From: Roseicella sp. DB1501
Lineage (GTDB): Bacteria; Pseudomonadota; Alphaproteobacteria; Acetobacterales; Acetobacteraceae
Direction: 5' to 3'
Assembly (NCBI RefSeq): GCF_013112485.1
Contig: NZ_JABFHG010000001.1
Span: forward strand, 124,001 to 188,000
Length of the DNA stretch: 64,000 nucleotides
A program made the translations under genes and the position numbers. This document shows positions 16,347 to 25,012 of this stretch, in pieces. Each line of letters begins with the position of its first letter. Position 1 is the first letter of the stretch. A model generated the notes under the pieces. It was given only the letters and a program-made list of their open reading frames with translations, was not told the origin of the DNA and searched no databases.

Positions 16347-17384
16347 CTACCGCATCGGCGGCGCCACCATCAGCCCGCCGCGGGTCCAGAGGTCGTTCGG
16401 CCCGCGCGGGAGTTGCGCCGGGCTGTCCTTGCCGAGATGCCGGTCGTAGATCTCGCCGTAATTGCCCACGGCCCTGATGGCGTTCAGCATCCAGCCGCGG
16501 TCGAGGCCGAGCGCCGGGCCCAGCTCGCCGGTCTTGCCCAGCAGCCGCTGCACCGCCGGGCTCGGGCTCTCGGCCAGCATCCTGCCGGCGTTCTCGCGGG
16601 TGATGCCGAGCTCCTCCGCCTCGACGAGGCCGTAGACCACGTAGCGGATGATGTCGAACCACTGGTCGTCGCCCTGCTTCACCGAGGGCGCGTAGGGCTC
16701 CTTGCTGATGCGGTCGGGCAGCAGGCGGTGCGCCTGGGCGTCCGGGAAGGCGGCGCGGATGGCGGCGAGCTGGCTGGCATCGCCGGTGTAGCTGTCGCAG
16801 CGGTTGCTCTCATAGGCGCGGCGCGCCTCGTCCTTGTCGGCGAAGATCACCGGGGTGAAGCGCACGCCCGTGTTCCGGCTCCAGTCCTGCAGGTTCAGCT
16901 CATGCGTGCTGGCCGAGACGAAGCAGATGGTGGCGCCGTCGAGCTGCTTCGCGCTCGTCACGCCGCTATCGGCGCGCACCAGGAAGCCCTGGCCGTCGTA
17001 GAAATTCGGGGCGGTGAAATTGAGGCCGAGCTGGGCGTCGCGCATAAAGGTCCAGGTCGTGGTGCGGGTCAGCACCTCCACCTGCCCGGTGACCAGCGCC
17101 GGGAAGCGGTTCTGCCCGGTCAGGTGCTGCCAGACCAGCCTGTCGGCGCTGCCGAGCACCGCGGCGGCGAAGGCGCGGCAGAGATCGGCATCCATGCCCT
17201 GCCAAATGCCGCGACTGTCCGGCTGGCTCCAGGCCGGATCGCCGGTCGAGATGCCGCAGGAGAGCGCGCCGCGCGCCCGCACCGCAGTGAGCGTCGGGCC
17301 CGGCGCGGCCGGCTGCGCCGCGGCCATGGCCGGAAGCAGGAGGGCCAGGGACAGGGCCAGGGACAGGGCCGAGCGTCGCAGCAT
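16347..17384 (-). CDS. ABC-type amino-acid substrate-binding protein (AapJ-like)
   Basis: Periplasmic binding protein of the polar/general amino-acid family 3 (345 residues). A cleavable signal peptide (MLRRSALSLALSLALLLPAM, cleavage near AAAQP) precedes VRARGALSCGISTGDPAWSQ, GIWQGMDADLCRAFAAAVLG and LTRTTTWTFMRD, then the C-terminal AVGNYGEIYDRHLG typical of AapJ/BztA proteins. ATG 17384 is chosen for AGGAGG six bases upstream; an ATG at 17399 would overlap the preceding stop. No aapQMP-like ABC permease or ATPase accompanies it. The gene follows a TRAP permease gene instead. Confidence 0.88.
   Translation of the reverse strand: MLRRSALSLALSLALLLPAMAAAQPAAPGPTLTAVRARGALSCGISTGDPAWSQPDSRGIWQGMDADLCRAFAAAVLGSADRLVWQHLTGQNRFPALVTGQVEVLTRTTTWTFMRDAQLGLNFTAPNFYDGQGFLVRADSGVTSAKQLDGATICFVSASTHELNLQDWSRNTGVRFTPVIFADKDEARRAYESNRCDSYTGDASQLAAIRAAFPDAQAHRLLPDRISKEPYAPSVKQGDDQWFDIIRYVVYGLVEAEELGITRENAGRMLAESPSPAVQRLLGKTGELGPALGLDRGWMLNAIRAVGNYGEIYDRHLGKDSPAQLPRGPNDLWTRGGLMVAPPMR
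17341..17370. repeat. Tandem repeat coding the signal-peptide core
   Basis: About two and a half copies of a 12-base unit (AGGGCCAGGGAC on the plus strand) encode repeated Ser-Leu-Ala-Leu in the hydrophobic core of the binding-protein signal peptide. Copy-number change would alter the length of the signal peptide by four residues without a frameshift. Confidence 0.6.
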
Positions 17385-17395
17385 GCCGATCCTCC

Positions 17396-19294
17396 TCATC
17401 GTCGCGCCAGCAGCAGCGGTCCTGCGCCGAGCAGCAGCAATGCCCCGGCCCCGATACCGAGGCGAAGCAGGTCCGGCACGCCGTGGTAGAAGGCGGCGAA
17501 GGCCCCGCCGGCCGCCAGCAACAGCCGTGCCACCGCCCCCATCGGCCGCAGCAGGAAGCCGGCATAGGCGGCGCAGAGCGCGGTCAGCGCCACCACCTGG
17601 ATCGCCGTCGCCAGCAGGATGCCGCCGAGGCCGCCATGCAGCATGATCCCGGGATCGTAGAGGAAGGCGAATCCGACGGTGAAGCCGGCGATGCCGAAGC
17701 GCGTCGCCTCCATGCTGGTGACGAGCGGGCTGGCGCGGGCGATCGCCGCCGCGGCGAAGGCCGCCGCCGCCACCGGCGGCGAGGCATCGGCCAGCACCGC
17801 GAAGTAGAAGATGAAGAGATGCGCCGGCAGGAGGAGATCGGCCTGCGGCACGCCGAGCGCGGCCGAGCCGAGCTCGAGGATCTGCGGCACGCCGATCGCC
17901 GCGGCGATGATGTAGGAGGGCGTGGTCGGCAGCCCCATGCCGAGCACCAGCACCGTCACCGCCAGCAGCACCAGCAGCAGCGGGAAGCTGCCGGCCGCGA
18001 GATCCTTGATGATGCCGCCGAGGGCGACGACCATCCCCGTCGCGGTCAGGGCCGAGACCACGATGCCGGCGCCGGCGATGGAGACGGCGAGCGGCGCCAT
18101 GGTCAGCCCGGCATTGGCGAGGCTCTGCAGGATGGCGCGCCAGCCCATGCGGCTGCGCCGGCGCAGCGCGGCGACCGCGATCATGGCGATGGTCGCCCAG
18201 AAGGCGGCGAAATTGCCGCTCCAGCGGTCCATCATCAGCCAGACCAGCAGGGCGACAGGGAGGACGAGATGCGCATCCTGCGCCACCTCCCGCCAGGAGG
18301 GGATGTCGGCCGCCGGCATCGGCGCCATGCCGGCCCGCTTCGCCTCGACATGCACCGCGACCAGGATGGCGAAGTAGTAGAGGATGGCGCCGATCGCCGC
18401 CGCCACGACGATGCTGCCATAGGCGATGCCGGTGATCTCGGCCATGACGAAGGCCGCCGCGCCCATCACCGGCGGCATCAGCGCGCCGCCGACCGAGGCC
18501 GCGCTCTCGATCCCGCCAGCGATGGTCGGGCGGTAGCCGATGCGGATCATCAGCGGGATGGTCATGGCGCCAGTGGTGATGACGTTCGAGACGCTGCTGC
18601 CGCTCATCGTCCCGAACAGGCCGGAGGTGATGACCGCCACCTTGGCCGGCCCGCCGGTGAAGCGCCCGGCGGCGGCGGCGCCGAGGTTGCTGAACAGCCG
18701 ACCCGTGCCGCTGCCCTGCATGAAGGCGCCGAAGATGATGAAGACCGCGATGGTGGTGGCGACGATGCCGGTCAGCGGCCCGTAGATGCCGCCCGCCGTC
18801 GGCACCAGCCAGGAGGCTTCCAGGATCTCGCTCGGGCTGAAGGGCCGGGTGTTCAGCACGCCCGGCAGCCAGTGGCCCCATTGCATGTAGGCGAGGCTGA
18901 TGATGACCATCCAGGCGAGGCCGACCTCGACCGCGCGGCGCGTCGCCTCCAGCAAGGTGACGATGGCGAGCACCGCCAGCACCGCCATGGTCGGCGTGAA
19001 GGGGTCGACATACTCCATGCGGTCGGAGACCTCGGCCCAATGCGCCATCACCCAGGCATGCGGCGCCGCGGCGGCGGCGGCCCAGAGCCAGTCGGGGAGG
19101 CTCGGCCGGCCCTGCGGCGAGGCCTTGCGGGCGGGATAGAGCAGGAAGAGCGGCGGCACGAAGACCAGCAGGTGGAAGCCGCGCGTCGTGATCGGCTCGG
19201 GGAAGCCGAAGCCGCCGAAATAGAGATGGATCGCCGCCGCGGCCGCGAGCCAGAGCGTGACGGCGAGTTTGAGGGGCACGGCCAGGTCGCGCAT
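17396..19294 (-). CDS. TRAP transporter fused permease (4TM/12TM, TAXI type)
   Basis: Fused small and large permease of a sodium- or proton-driven TRAP transporter (632 residues). About 16 hydrophobic helices are seen; the DctM-like part includes FMQGSGTGRLFSNLG, TSGLFGTMSGSSVSNVITTG, SAASVGGALMPPVMGAAAFV and GLPTTPSYIIAAAIGVP. TAXI-type TRAP systems usually carry this fused permease, matching the TAXI binding protein immediately upstream (19477-20463). AGGAATT precedes the ATG. Its stop overlaps a possible start of the downstream ABC-type binding protein. The substrate is unknown. Confidence 0.92.
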   Translation of the reverse strand: MRDLAVPLKLAVTLWLAAAAAIHLYFGGFGFPEPITTRGFHLLVFVPPLFLLYPARKASPQGRPSLPDWLWAAAAAAPHAWVMAHWAEVSDRMEYVDPFTPTMAVLAVLAIVTLLEATRRAVEVGLAWMVIISLAYMQWGHWLPGVLNTRPFSPSEILEASWLVPTAGGIYGPLTGIVATTIAVFIIFGAFMQGSGTGRLFSNLGAAAAGRFTGGPAKVAVITSGLFGTMSGSSVSNVITTGAMTIPLMIRIGYRPTIAGGIESAASVGGALMPPVMGAAAFVMAEITGIAYGSIVVAAAIGAILYYFAILVAVHVEAKRAGMAPMPAADIPSWREVAQDAHLVLPVALLVWLMMDRWSGNFAAFWATIAMIAVAALRRRSRMGWRAILQSLANAGLTMAPLAVSIAGAGIVVSALTATGMVVALGGIIKDLAAGSFPLLLVLLAVTVLVLGMGLPTTPSYIIAAAIGVPQILELGSAALGVPQADLLLPAHLFIFYFAVLADASPPVAAAAFAAAAIARASPLVTSMEATRFGIAGFTVGFAFLYDPGIMLHGGLGGILLATAIQVVALTALCAAYAGFLLRPMGAVARLLLAAGGAFAAFYHGVPDLLRLGIGAGALLLLGAGPLLLARR

Positions 19295-19398
19295 CGGAAT
19301 TCCTGGTGAGTGAGTCGCGGGGCCGCGTGGTCTTCTTGCGCCGCGCGCGGCAGCGGTCGGGGCGGGCGCCGGTCAGGTCTCCGGGCCCCGCCCTTGGC

Positions 19399-19454
19399 TT
19401 GGCTTCCCTGGCTTGGCCTTCCTGGCTAGGCTTCCCTGGCTTCGCCCCCTGGGC
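19399..19454. repeat. Four imperfect 14-base tandem repeats
   Basis: TTGGCTTCCCTGGC, TTGGCCTTCCTGGC, TAGGCTTCCCTGGC and a weaker TTCGCCCCCTGGGC lie head to tail in the gap between the TAXI binding protein and TRAP permease genes. A GCCGAGC-CGCC-GGCTCGGC-like dyad follows. No protein is encoded. Confidence 0.65.
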
Positions 19455-19476
19455 CGAGCCGCCGGCTCGGCCCGGA

Positions 19477-20463
19477 TCAGGCCGGCATCCCGGCGCCTTC
19501 GCGGAAGGCCCGCGCCGCGCCGGGATGCAGCGGCAGGCCCTGGTACTTCCAGGAGGTCGCCGGGTTCCACGCGCCCATGCTGGAATGGATCGCCGTCAGG
19601 CGCGGCCCCTTGTTGCGGATCAGGGTGCGCGTGATCCTGTAGGCGGCCTCCTCGGCGAAGCTTTCGTGCACCATGATGACGCTGTCCATGGTGGTGACGT
19701 TGATCTCGCCGGTCTGCAGCCCCGGATAGGTGCCGGCCGGGATGACCCCCTCGGCATAGGCATATTGGTCGATCAGGTGCTTGCGGAGATCGGCCGGGAA
19801 CTCGACCAGCCTGCCGGTGCGCCGCCCCTGGGCGATCTCGGTCAGCAGCGAGGCCGGGCGGGCCAGCGCCACGTAGAGATAGTCCACCTGCCCATCGGTG
19901 AAGGCGCCGCCGATATCGGAATAGCTGCCGTTCAGATAGGTGCCGCCCTCGGCGCGGATCTTCTCCGGGCTGGTGCCGTAGAATTTCAGGATGCGGCGCA
20001 GCGTCATCTCATCGGTCGAGGAACGCTGCGGGCAGGCGAGCTTCAGCCCCTTCTGGGTCAGGATCGCCTTCATGTCGGCCGGCCCGCCATCGGCGCGGCG
20101 CAGGAAATTGTGCTCGGTCGGCGAATAGCCGCTGCCGAGGCAGCGCAGCGCCAGGTGCTTCTCGGAATAGGGCTCCTCGCCCTGGCGCGCCGCGGCGGCG
20201 AAGGCGTCGATGCCCCAGCCCATGGGCGACTGGCCGCGATTCACCCGCGTCGCATTGGCCAGGCCGCCACCGGGGACGACGCGGATCTGGATGTCCGGGT
20301 TCTCGTCCTTCACCAGCGCCGAGAGGCCGGCGGCCATGGTGTACCAGCCGCCGCCGAGCGAGCCGGCGACCCATTCCAGGCTCTGCTGCGCCCGCGCGGG
20401 GCGGAGGAAGGGGGCGGCCAGCAGGCCGCCGGCGAGGACGCGGCGCGTCCAGAGATGGCTCAT
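19477..20463 (-). CDS. TAXI-family TRAP transporter solute-binding protein
   Basis: Periplasmic receptor of the TRAP permease downstream (328 residues). A Tat- or Sec-type signal (TRRVLAGGLLAAPFLRPARA) precedes the mature domain: WVAGSLGGGWYTMAAGLSAL is the TAXI N-terminal block, followed by VVPGGGLANATRVNRGQ, GTYLNGSYSDIGGAFTDGQV and IPAGTYPGLQTGEINVTTM. MSHLW is chosen as the start; an earlier in-frame start lacks support. The ligand of this subfamily is usually unknown, with glutamate reported for one member. Confidence 0.9.
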   Translation of the reverse strand: MSHLWTRRVLAGGLLAAPFLRPARAQQSLEWVAGSLGGGWYTMAAGLSALVKDENPDIQIRVVPGGGLANATRVNRGQSPMGWGIDAFAAAARQGEEPYSEKHLALRCLGSGYSPTEHNFLRRADGGPADMKAILTQKGLKLACPQRSSTDEMTLRRILKFYGTSPEKIRAEGGTYLNGSYSDIGGAFTDGQVDYLYVALARPASLLTEIAQGRRTGRLVEFPADLRKHLIDQYAYAEGVIPAGTYPGLQTGEINVTTMDSVIMVHESFAEEAAYRITRTLIRNKGPRLTAIHSSMGAWNPATSWKYQGLPLHPGAARAFREGAGMPA

Positions 20464-20550
20464 TGGCCAGGGTCTCCCAGTGTATCGGGGAGGAATGATG
20501 CGGCGCCCGCCCCCGGCCGGCAACCGGCGCGGTGCGGGCGGAACGGCGCC

Positions 20551-21618
20551 TCAGCGGAAGGCGCGCATGATCCGGCCCCAATCCTCGATGGCCTGCTCCT
20601 GCCCGGGGACGATCTGCACGGTGAACTCGGTGTAGCCGGCATCGCGCAGGTCGCCGACCCGACGCTTCAGCTCCGCCTCGGTCGCGGTGAAGCTGCTCAC
20701 CCGGATCAGGTCGGCGGTGACGAAGGGCCGCTCCTCCGCCTTGACGAACATCAGATGGCCGCGGTGATTCTCGAGCCAGGGCGCATCCTTCGGCTCGAAG
20801 CCGCGGGCGAGCGCGACATAGCCCTCCACCGCGGCGCGGCAGCTCTCCGGCACCGGCGAGATGTTGTGCAGGCCGGTCAGCGCCTCGTCCGCCGCCCGGT
20901 GCAGCATCACCGCCGCGCGCGGCCCGGCCTGGGCGATGGCGCGCGGGCTGTCATAGGGCTCGCCCTCCTCCAGCACGCAGCCGAGCACGAAGGCCGTGGC
21001 CTCGAGCGCCGCCGATTGGCCGGCCGCCTGCCAGGCCCCGCGCATCTCGCCGAGCATCGCGACCGCCGCCGGCACGTCGGAGAAGAAGTTGATCCAGCCC
21101 GCCCCGAGCCGCGCGGTGAGCGCCCGCGCCCGCGGCCCGGCGGCGGCGAGGTGCAGGCGCATCGGCGTCCGCGTGTCGATCAAGCCGAGATCGGGGTTCA
21201 GCAGCCGGATCTTCCGCCGCTGCCCCTCGATCTCGGTCTCCACCGTCTCGCCGGCGATCAGTGCCAGCATGACGCGGATGTACTCCTCGAACTCCTTCAG
21301 CTTCATGGCGCCGAGCCCCATCGCCCGCCGCCCCGTGAAACCGGTGCCGAGCCCCATATCGACCCGCCCCGGCGCCAGCTTGTTCAGCGAGGCGAAGGCA
21401 TTGGCGGTGACGGCGGCGATGCGGTTCGAGGGGATCAGCACCCCGGTGCCGAGGCGGATGCGGCTGGTCTTCATCGCCGCGGCGCCCATGGCGACGAAGC
21501 AGTCCGCGCTCAGCATCTGCGTGTCGTAGAACCAGGCCGAGCGGAAGCCGAGCGCCTCGGCGCGTTCCGCCAGCCGCCAGCTCTCGGCATCGGTCGGCAT
21601 GGCGATCCCGAATTCCAT
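20551..21618 (-). CDS. LLM-class flavin-dependent oxidoreductase
   Basis: Bacterial luciferase-like TIM-barrel enzyme using FMN or F420-type flavin (355 residues). MEFGIAMPTDAESWRLAERA, LGFRSAWFYDTQMLSADCFV, TSRIRLGTGVLIPSNRIAAV and GLGTGFTGRRAMG match the luciferase-like monooxygenase family; the helix LKEFEEYIRVMLALIAGE follows. GGGAGGGACGACC precedes the ATG. The gene sits upstream of the TAXI-TRAP genes on the same strand with an 87-base gap, so it may act on the compound imported, but this is inference. Confidence 0.88.
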   Translation of the reverse strand: MEFGIAMPTDAESWRLAERAEALGFRSAWFYDTQMLSADCFVAMGAAAMKTSRIRLGTGVLIPSNRIAAVTANAFASLNKLAPGRVDMGLGTGFTGRRAMGLGAMKLKEFEEYIRVMLALIAGETVETEIEGQRRKIRLLNPDLGLIDTRTPMRLHLAAAGPRARALTARLGAGWINFFSDVPAAVAMLGEMRGAWQAAGQSAALEATAFVLGCVLEEGEPYDSPRAIAQAGPRAAVMLHRAADEALTGLHNISPVPESCRAAVEGYVALARGFEPKDAPWLENHRGHLMFVKAEERPFVTADLIRVSSFTATEAELKRRVGDLRDAGYTEFTVQIVPGQEQAIEDWGRIMRAFR

Positions 21619-21707
21619 GGTCGTCCCTCCCTGGACCTTCCCGGCCAGCAAAGCGCGCCCGGCTCGCCGCGGCAAGCTGGCAAGGCCCTCCGGCATGGGC
21701 CGCTGGC

Positions 21708-22676
21708 ATGGGGACCGGTCCGGGCTATGCTGCCGCCGTGCTCGGCTTCCTCTCGCTCTGCCTGCCGATCTTCGCCGTGGTCGGCCTGGGCTGGGTGGCC
21801 CTGCGTCGCGGCGCCATCACGCCGGCGGTGGCCGATGCGGTCGGCAATTTCGCCTTCAGCTTCGCCCTGCCGGCCATGCTGCTGCGGCTGATGGCGGCGC
21901 AGCCCCTCGCTGAGAGCTTCGACATCCGCTTCTTCGGCGGCTATCTCGGCGCCTGCCTGATCGTCTTCTCGGCCGTCATGCTCGGTGCCATGGGCTTCGC
22001 CGGGCGGCGCCGCGGCCAGGCGGCCGCCATCGCCGCCGCCGCCGCCATGGGCAATGTCGGCTATCTCGGTCCGCCCCTGCTGCTGCCGCTGATCGGCGAG
22101 CGCGCGGCCGGCCCGGTCGCCATGGCGATCATGTCGGAAGTCGCGATCGTCATCGCCCTCGGCAGCGTGCTGATGGCGCCTATCGGCGAGCGGGGGGTGA
22201 TGACCCGCGTGCTGCGCTCCCTGCTGCTCAACCCGGTGCTGCTGGCGATCGGCGGCGGTGCGATCCTCGGCGCGCTTCGCCTGCCCCTGCCCGACCCGGC
22301 CGAGCGCTTCCTCGCCTTCCTCGGCGCCAGCGCCGGCCCGACGGCGCTCTTCGCCCTGGGCGGGGTGCTGGGCCGCCTCGGCCTCGAATGGCGGTTGGCG
22401 GCCGTCGCGGGGGCGGCAACCATTGGCAAGCTTCTTGCGTATCCATTGCTGGTCTGGCTGCTGCTCGGGCCGGTGCTCGGGCTCGAGGCCTTCTGGGTCC
22501 AGGCCGGGGTGTTGCTCGCGGCGATGCCGACCGCGACCAATGCCTTCGTCCTGGCCCAGCGCTTCCATACAGGCGCCGAGGCGGTCTCGGCGGTCGTGCT
22601 GCTCTCGACAGTCATCGCCGCACTGGCCTTCCCGGCCACGGCCTGGCTGCTCACCCCGGCGGGGCCAGGGCCGTAA
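21708..22676 (+). CDS. AEC-family (auxin efflux carrier-like) transporter
   Basis: Ten-helix membrane transporter of the AEC family (322 residues), related to MdcF and YfdV; likely substrates are organic acids. The N-terminal helix LSLCLPIFAVVGLGWVALRR, FALPAMLLRLMAAQP (conserved first-half motif) and the C-terminal PTATNAFVLAQRFHTGAEAV followed by STVIAALAFPATAWLL fit the family. It is divergent from the LLM enzyme gene with 89 bases between. A GTG at 21738 is an alternative start. Confidence 0.88.
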   Translation: MGTGPGYAAAVLGFLSLCLPIFAVVGLGWVALRRGAITPAVADAVGNFAFSFALPAMLLRLMAAQPLAESFDIRFFGGYLGACLIVFSAVMLGAMGFAGRRRGQAAAIAAAAAMGNVGYLGPPLLLPLIGERAAGPVAMAIMSEVAIVIALGSVLMAPIGERGVMTRVLRSLLLNPVLLAIGGGAILGALRLPLPDPAERFLAFLGASAGPTALFALGGVLGRLGLEWRLAAVAGAATIGKLLAYPLLVWLLLGPVLGLEAFWVQAGVLLAAMPTATNAFVLAQRFHTGAEAVSAVVLLSTVIAALAFPATAWLLTPAGPGP

Positions 22677-22750
22677 CGGGCTCGTCCGGGAGGGAGGTCG
22701 CTGCACCGTCACTTGCGCGGCAGGCGGCAGGCTCGGTAGGCGGAGAGGAC

Positions 22751-22987
22751 ATGACACGCCGAAGCGCGATCCTGGCGGCCCTGGTGGCCCTGCTTCCCGT
22801 CCTCGGCGCCTGCAGCCAGGTCGCCCCCACGGCTGCCAGCGCCGGGGATACCCTCCCGGCCTTCGGCGTCGGCCCGCCGCGGCTGCGCGAGCCCGCCTCG
22901 ACCCGTCCGGCCTGGCTGTCCGACCCGCCGGTCAATCCCGAGCGCTATCGCGTCCCGGACGACAGCTTCCACGACCATCTCGGCTGA
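22751..22987 (+). CDS. Small lipoprotein
   Basis: A 78-residue predicted lipoprotein. MTRRSAILAALVALLPVLGAC is the signal; the lipobox is VLGAC, with Cys21 as the lipidation site. The mature part is short and Pro-rich (GVGPPRLREPASTRPAWLSD, then DPPVNPERYRVPDDSFHDHL). GGAGAGGAC stands directly before the ATG. No family is recognised. It stands alone behind the AEC transporter gene. Confidence 0.7.
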   Translation: MTRRSAILAALVALLPVLGACSQVAPTAASAGDTLPAFGVGPPRLREPASTRPAWLSDPPVNPERYRVPDDSFHDHLG

Positions 22988-22999
22988 TCGGGATCTATT

Positions 23000-23070
23000 T
23001 CTGCCCGCAGACGCCAGGCGCGAACCTCCGGTTCGCCTGGGCCTACGGCGTGACCGGTCCGCTGGCAGAA
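23000..23070. repeat. Dispersed repeat family B, copy 1
   Basis: Starts CTGCCCGCAGACGCCAGGCG and forms the hairpin CCAGGCG..CGAACC-TCC-GGTTCGCCTGG (23014-23040), followed by GACCGGTCC. The same elements (GCCGGGCGCAAACCT, GACCGGTC) recur at 40030-40188 and 54763-54865. It lies in the convergent gap between the lipoprotein gene and the kpsC-like gene. Confidence 0.5.
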
Positions 23071-23074
23071 GGCG

Positions 23075-24856
23075 TCACCGGGCCGCCCACCACGCCGCCA
23101 GGGCGCGCGAGCAGCGGGCGGTGAAGGCCCGCAGCGCCGCCGGCATCCGCGGCGCCGGCGCCGCCGGGCCCCGCCGCTCCGCCAGCCGCTCGACCAGCAC
23201 CTCCGGCGGACAGGGCAGGCCGGTCACCGGATCGATGCAGCGCAGGTGCAGGATCAGCGCCCCGGCGACCAGCATGTCGAGGGTGAGGGCGCGGCCGCGC
23301 CGCGGCGGCGGGTCGCGATCCTCGGTCAGCCCCCAGCCGGCATAGAAGGGCCGGCCCCAGGTGGTGACGCGCAGGCCGCGCAGCAGCGCCTCGAAGCCGG
23401 CCAGGCTGGAGAGGCAGTGCAGTTCCTGCGCCACGCCGTAGAGCGGGCCGATCGGCACCTCGCGCAGCACATGATCGGCGAAGCGCGCCAGCTCCCGCCG
23501 CGGCACCCGGCCGCGGCGCATCCCCGCCTCGACATCCGGATGCGGCTTGAAGAGGATCACGGCATCCGGATTCGCCTCGCGCACCGCGCGCAGCAGGGCG
23601 AGGTTGCTCCGCAGCCGGCCGCCGCCGAGGCGGATGGCGGCATCGTCCTCCACCTGGCCGGGCACCAGGATCACGCGCCGGCCGGCCGGCAGGGCGGGCA
23701 GCCGCGCCTCGCCGGCGAGGTTGTACTTGGTCACCCCCGAGCGCAGCAGCATGGCGCGCAGCCCGGCCGCGCGCTCCAGCAGCGCCGGGCTGAACTCGGT
23801 GCCGGCCAGCAACCGTTCCAGCGCGCTCTCCGAGGCGGCATCGTAATGGATGCCGAACCCGTCCAGCACCAGCGAGCCGGCGCGCGCCCGGTGCACGCCG
23901 AGGCCAGCCGAGCGGATGAAGCCGTCCTCGATCCGCACCAGCCCCACCCCCGCCGCGGCGGCGCGGGCGGGCAGGGTCTCCGGCATCACCGACGCCCAGA
24001 CCGCGGCATCGCCGCCCGCCGCGCGCGCCAGCCGGATCGCGGTGCTGCCGCGCATGACGATGCGGGGCGGCCCGGACTGGCCGGCGAGCGCCTGCAGCAT
24101 CGCCCGGTGCTTAAACCACTCGATTCCGGTGCAGGCGACGATGCGGCGGTTCGCCGCCTCCGCCTCCCGCCAGGCGGCGAGCTGAGCGATGCCCTCCCCG
24201 GCGGTCCAGGGCCGGTCGCGGAAAGGGTCGGTCCAGCGCGTGGCGGCGAGCAGCGCGGCGAAGGCCGCCTCGGGCGGCGCCCCGCCCCAGGGGATGGCGC
24301 CGTCGAGCCGCACCGCCAGCCCCGCCGCGCCGGCGAGCAGCGCCATCTCCGGCGAAAGCGTGTGCAGCGCCGCGGCGAGGTCGAGCAAGGTCCAGGGGGC
24401 CAGACGGCCGGGCAGGCAGCGCCGGCCCTTGCCGGCCAGGACCGGCGCGGCGCCCGGCGGCGCATCCGGGTCGAGGGCCAGCAGCACCTCCTGGCCCGAC
24501 GCCTCTGCCGTCCGCAGCATGGCCAGGGCCGCCGGCCGGCGCGCCGGGTCGCCCGGGTCGAGCACCAACGCCGCAGGGTCCCGCAGCAGGCCGAGCCCGG
24601 CGGGGCCGGGATCCGGCAGGCCGGGCGCGCCGCCGACCCGCGCCGCCCGCAGCTGCCGCATCACCTCGCGCGCCGCGTCCCGCGCCGCCAGATCGGCCAG
24701 GGCGGCCGCCAATCCCCGGGCGATGACCGCGGCGGTCGAGCCGTCGACCTGCGCCACCGGCGCGAAGGCGCGGCCGAAGCGCGGCGCGCGGAACGGCCCC
24801 TCCGTCGACCCGTCCGGTCGGCGCGCATCAACAGTCTGGACAGCATGCAACGGCAT
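23075..24856 (-). CDS. KpsC-like capsule polysaccharide glycosyltransferase
   Basis: Related to KpsC/LipA, the enzymes that add beta-Kdo residues to the lipid anchor of ABC-exported capsules. The core is plain: RIVACTGIEWFKHRAMLQAL, LVRIEDGFIRSAGLGVHRAR with SLVLDGFGIHYDA, VILFKPHPDVEAGMRRG, and TTWGRPFYAGWGLTEDRD. It corresponds to roughly one C-terminal KpsC repeat plus an N-terminal half of unclear origin; full KpsC has two such repeats. The start is uncertain (ATGs at 24856, 24892 and 24910). It is divergent from the export operon. A KpsS partner is not visible. Confidence 0.8.
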   Translation of the reverse strand: MPLHAVQTVDARRPDGSTEGPFRAPRFGRAFAPVAQVDGSTAAVIARGLAAALADLAARDAAREVMRQLRAARVGGAPGLPDPGPAGLGLLRDPAALVLDPGDPARRPAALAMLRTAEASGQEVLLALDPDAPPGAAPVLAGKGRRCLPGRLAPWTLLDLAAALHTLSPEMALLAGAAGLAVRLDGAIPWGGAPPEAAFAALLAATRWTDPFRDRPWTAGEGIAQLAAWREAEAANRRIVACTGIEWFKHRAMLQALAGQSGPPRIVMRGSTAIRLARAAGGDAAVWASVMPETLPARAAAAGVGLVRIEDGFIRSAGLGVHRARAGSLVLDGFGIHYDAASESALERLLAGTEFSPALLERAAGLRAMLLRSGVTKYNLAGEARLPALPAGRRVILVPGQVEDDAAIRLGGGRLRSNLALLRAVREANPDAVILFKPHPDVEAGMRRGRVPRRELARFADHVLREVPIGPLYGVAQELHCLSSLAGFEALLRGLRVTTWGRPFYAGWGLTEDRDPPPRRGRALTLDMLVAGALILHLRCIDPVTGLPCPPEVLVERLAERRGPAAPAPRMPAALRAFTARCSRALAAWWAAR

Positions 24857-25012
24857 GGTCACGGGGCGTGCCGAAGGCCGAGTCCCATCCATCGGACAGG
24901 TCCGGTTCATCTGCTTCGGGGCGCAGCGCTCCAGAGGGTGCAAAACGTTCCCAGGAATTTGGTTGCTCCTCATTCAAGTGTTGGTAGAGGAAGCCGCGGA
25001 GGCTGCGAACAT

